Source: CAZVEE01 sp964625525 | GTDB taxonomy: Bacteria > Pseudomonadota > Alphaproteobacteria > JAJFIK01 | Direction: 5' to 3' | Length of the DNA stretch: 64,000 nucleotides | NCBI GenBank assembly: GCA_964625525.1 | Contig: CAZVEE010000002.1 | Span: forward strand, 1 to 64,000 | Part shown: in pieces, positions 62,985 to 64,000 of the stretch | Layout of the letters: each line of letters begins with the position of its first letter | Numbering within the stretch: position 1 is the first letter of the stretch | Made by a program: the position numbers and the translations under genes | The notes under the pieces: model-generated | Told to the model about the DNA's origin: nothing | Database searches by the model: none | What the model saw: the letters and a program-made list of their open reading frames with translations, nothing else

Positions 62985-64000
62985 ATGTCAGCCAATGACT
63001 CGCGCACCTATCGTGCGCTCCTGCTTGCCGGCGTCGCGGCGTCGGTCCTCACCTTTAACGCTCCTGCTTTCGCGCAGGATGCTGAAGAGGCCGAGGAAGA
63101 AGACCGCGTGACCGTGACCGGGACGCGTATTGCGAACCCGAACATTCTGGCGACGAGCCCGATCACCTCGGTTGACTCGCTGGACTTTTCGCTCGGCAAC
63201 AGCGTCAACGCCGAGCAGTTCCTGAACACGCTACCGCAGGCGGTTCCGGGCTTCGACGCGACGTCGAACAACCCGGGTATCGGTGAGGCCACCGTTGATC
63301 TGCGCGGCCTCGGCGACATCCGCACACTGGTCCTGGTGAATGACCGGCGTTACGTGTCCTCAAACCAGAACCCGGGTGTCGTCGACCTGAACACCATTCC
63401 CGCGTCGCTGATTGACCGCGTGGACATCGTGACCGGCGGTGCATCCGCCATCTACGGTTCTGACGCTGTCGCTGGCGTCGTAAACTTCATTCTGAAGGAT
63501 GACTTCGAAGGCATTGAGCTGGATACGTCGTACCAGTCGACCGAAGAAGGCGATGCCGAGGTGTTCAACACCTCCTTCACTGCCGGCACGAACTTTGACA
63601 ATGGTCGCGGCAACGTGACGGTCTTCGGGTCGTACACCAATCGTAAGTCCGCCTTCCAGGCTGATCGTGAAGAGTCGGCGTTCTCGTTGGTGGACACGGG
63701 CCGTGAGGGTGGCTTGCAGCAGACCGGCTCCGTGAATATCCCGTCGACCTTCGTGTTCGACACGGGCGTGGACTTCACCGCTGCTGGCGTTGCCAACCCG
63801 CCTTGTGAAGGCGAAGGCCTGGAACTTGATGCGGGCGGATTCTGCACGACCGATAGCTTGGGGTACCTCTTTAACCCGACTGGGCAGGGTGTCCTGCCGT
63901 TCATCAACTCCGGTCCAAACACCAGCCGCTACAACTATGCTCCGGATAACTACCTGCAGATCCCGCAGGAGCGTTATTCCATTTACGGCTCGTTTAACTA
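62985..64000 (+). CDS. TonB-dependent receptor, N-terminal part (runs off the window)
   Basis: Outer-membrane active transporter, at least 338 residues visible, open to the right edge. A signal peptide (LLLAGVAASVLTFNAPAFAQ) is followed by an acidic linker (DAEEAEEEDRVTVTG) containing the TonB-box-like region, then the plug domain: RIANPNILATSPITSVDS, LRGLGDIRTLVLVNDRRYVS, IDRVDIVTGGASAIYGSDAVAGVVNFILKDDFEG. The barrel strands begin at about residue 170. GGGGG lies eleven bases before ATG 62985. Codon choice is more biased to strong codons (ATC, CTG, TTC) than neighbours, suggesting high expression. The plug resembles the vitamin or peptide/carbohydrate receptors of the large alphaproteobacterial family; substrate unknown. 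Confidence 0.93.
   Translation, partial: MSANDSRTYRALLLAGVAASVLTFNAPAFAQDAEEAEEEDRVTVTGTRIANPNILATSPITSVDSLDFSLGNSVNAEQFLNTLPQAVPGFDATSNNPGIGEATVDLRGLGDIRTLVLVNDRRYVSSNQNPGVVDLNTIPASLIDRVDIVTGGASAIYGSDAVAGVVNFILKDDFEGIELDTSYQSTEEGDAEVFNTSFTAGTNFDNGRGNVTVFGSYTNRKSAFQADREESAFSLVDTGREGGLQQTGSVNIPSTFVFDTGVDFTAAGVANPPCEGEGLELDAGGFCTTDSLGYLFNPTGQGVLPFINSGPNTSRYNYAPDNYLQIPQERYSIYGSFN

Overview
This is a GC-rich, densely coding stretch of an alphaproteobacterial chromosome, about 64 kb with one run of 100 Ns. Three things point there: the block yidC-engB-argB-(HAD)-dapD, the order ffs-dnaX-ybaB-recR, and a Tat/TonB-equipped Gram-negative envelope gene set (kdsB, RND pump, TonB-dependent receptor, Tad-type secretin). 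The mix of TonB receptor, Tad-like secretin and S9/M20 peptidases would fit an aquatic member of the Caulobacterales/Maricaulales type, but the genus cannot be read from the window. No phage, insertion sequence, CRISPR array, rRNA or recognisable tRNA was seen.

Layout. 1-5.2 kb: the 3' end of yidC, then engB, argB, a DUF1036 protein, a HAD nucleotidase and dapD, in one tight operon. 5.2-11.2 kb: two LysR regulators, each divergent from a metabolic or membrane gene, a long-type isocitrate dehydrogenase, an M14 deacylase and nudC. 11.3-19.2 kb: housekeeping information genes (SRP RNA, dnaX, ybaB, recR, rmuC, def, fmt, truA). 19.3-24.4 kb: a pentapeptide-repeat membrane protein and a 1213-residue RTX surface protein. 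24.4-31.7 kb: pheA, kdsB, a membrane-anchored cytochrome c broken by the assembly gap, and yejBEF-like peptide transporter genes. 31.7-39.6 kb: the least ordinary block, with a short Tad-type secretin, a TadE-like protein, two GvpF/GvpL-like proteins (one with a degenerate J-domain tail) but no gas vesicle structural gene, a 948-residue HAMP/coiled-coil membrane protein and a degenerate AMP-ligase. 39.6-48.3 kb: a troABCD-type Mn/Fe transporter behind a palindromic operator, then an RND efflux pair. 48.4-50.5 kb: TPP riboswitch and thiC. 50.5-64 kb: VOC protein, two copies of a 102-bp double-hairpin repeat, S9 and M20 peptidases, DUF2141, a KefC-like antiporter, a quinone/enone reductase plus MATE exporter, a DapF homologue with both catalytic cysteines changed to serine, and the start of a TonB-dependent receptor.

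How genes work together. argB (arginine), dapD (lysine and peptidoglycan), pheA, kdsB (LPS Kdo), def/fmt (N-terminal formyl-Met cycle) and thiC are ordinary biosynthesis. The items most worth follow-up are the GvpF/L locus without gvpA (33.7-39.6 kb), the Ser/Ser DapF homologue, the degenerate AMP-ligase, the decimer G run in dnaX, candidate leaderless promoters (def, the second lysR), the sigma-54-like promoter before the RTX gene, and the 102-bp repeat that supplies stop codons to two flanking genes.
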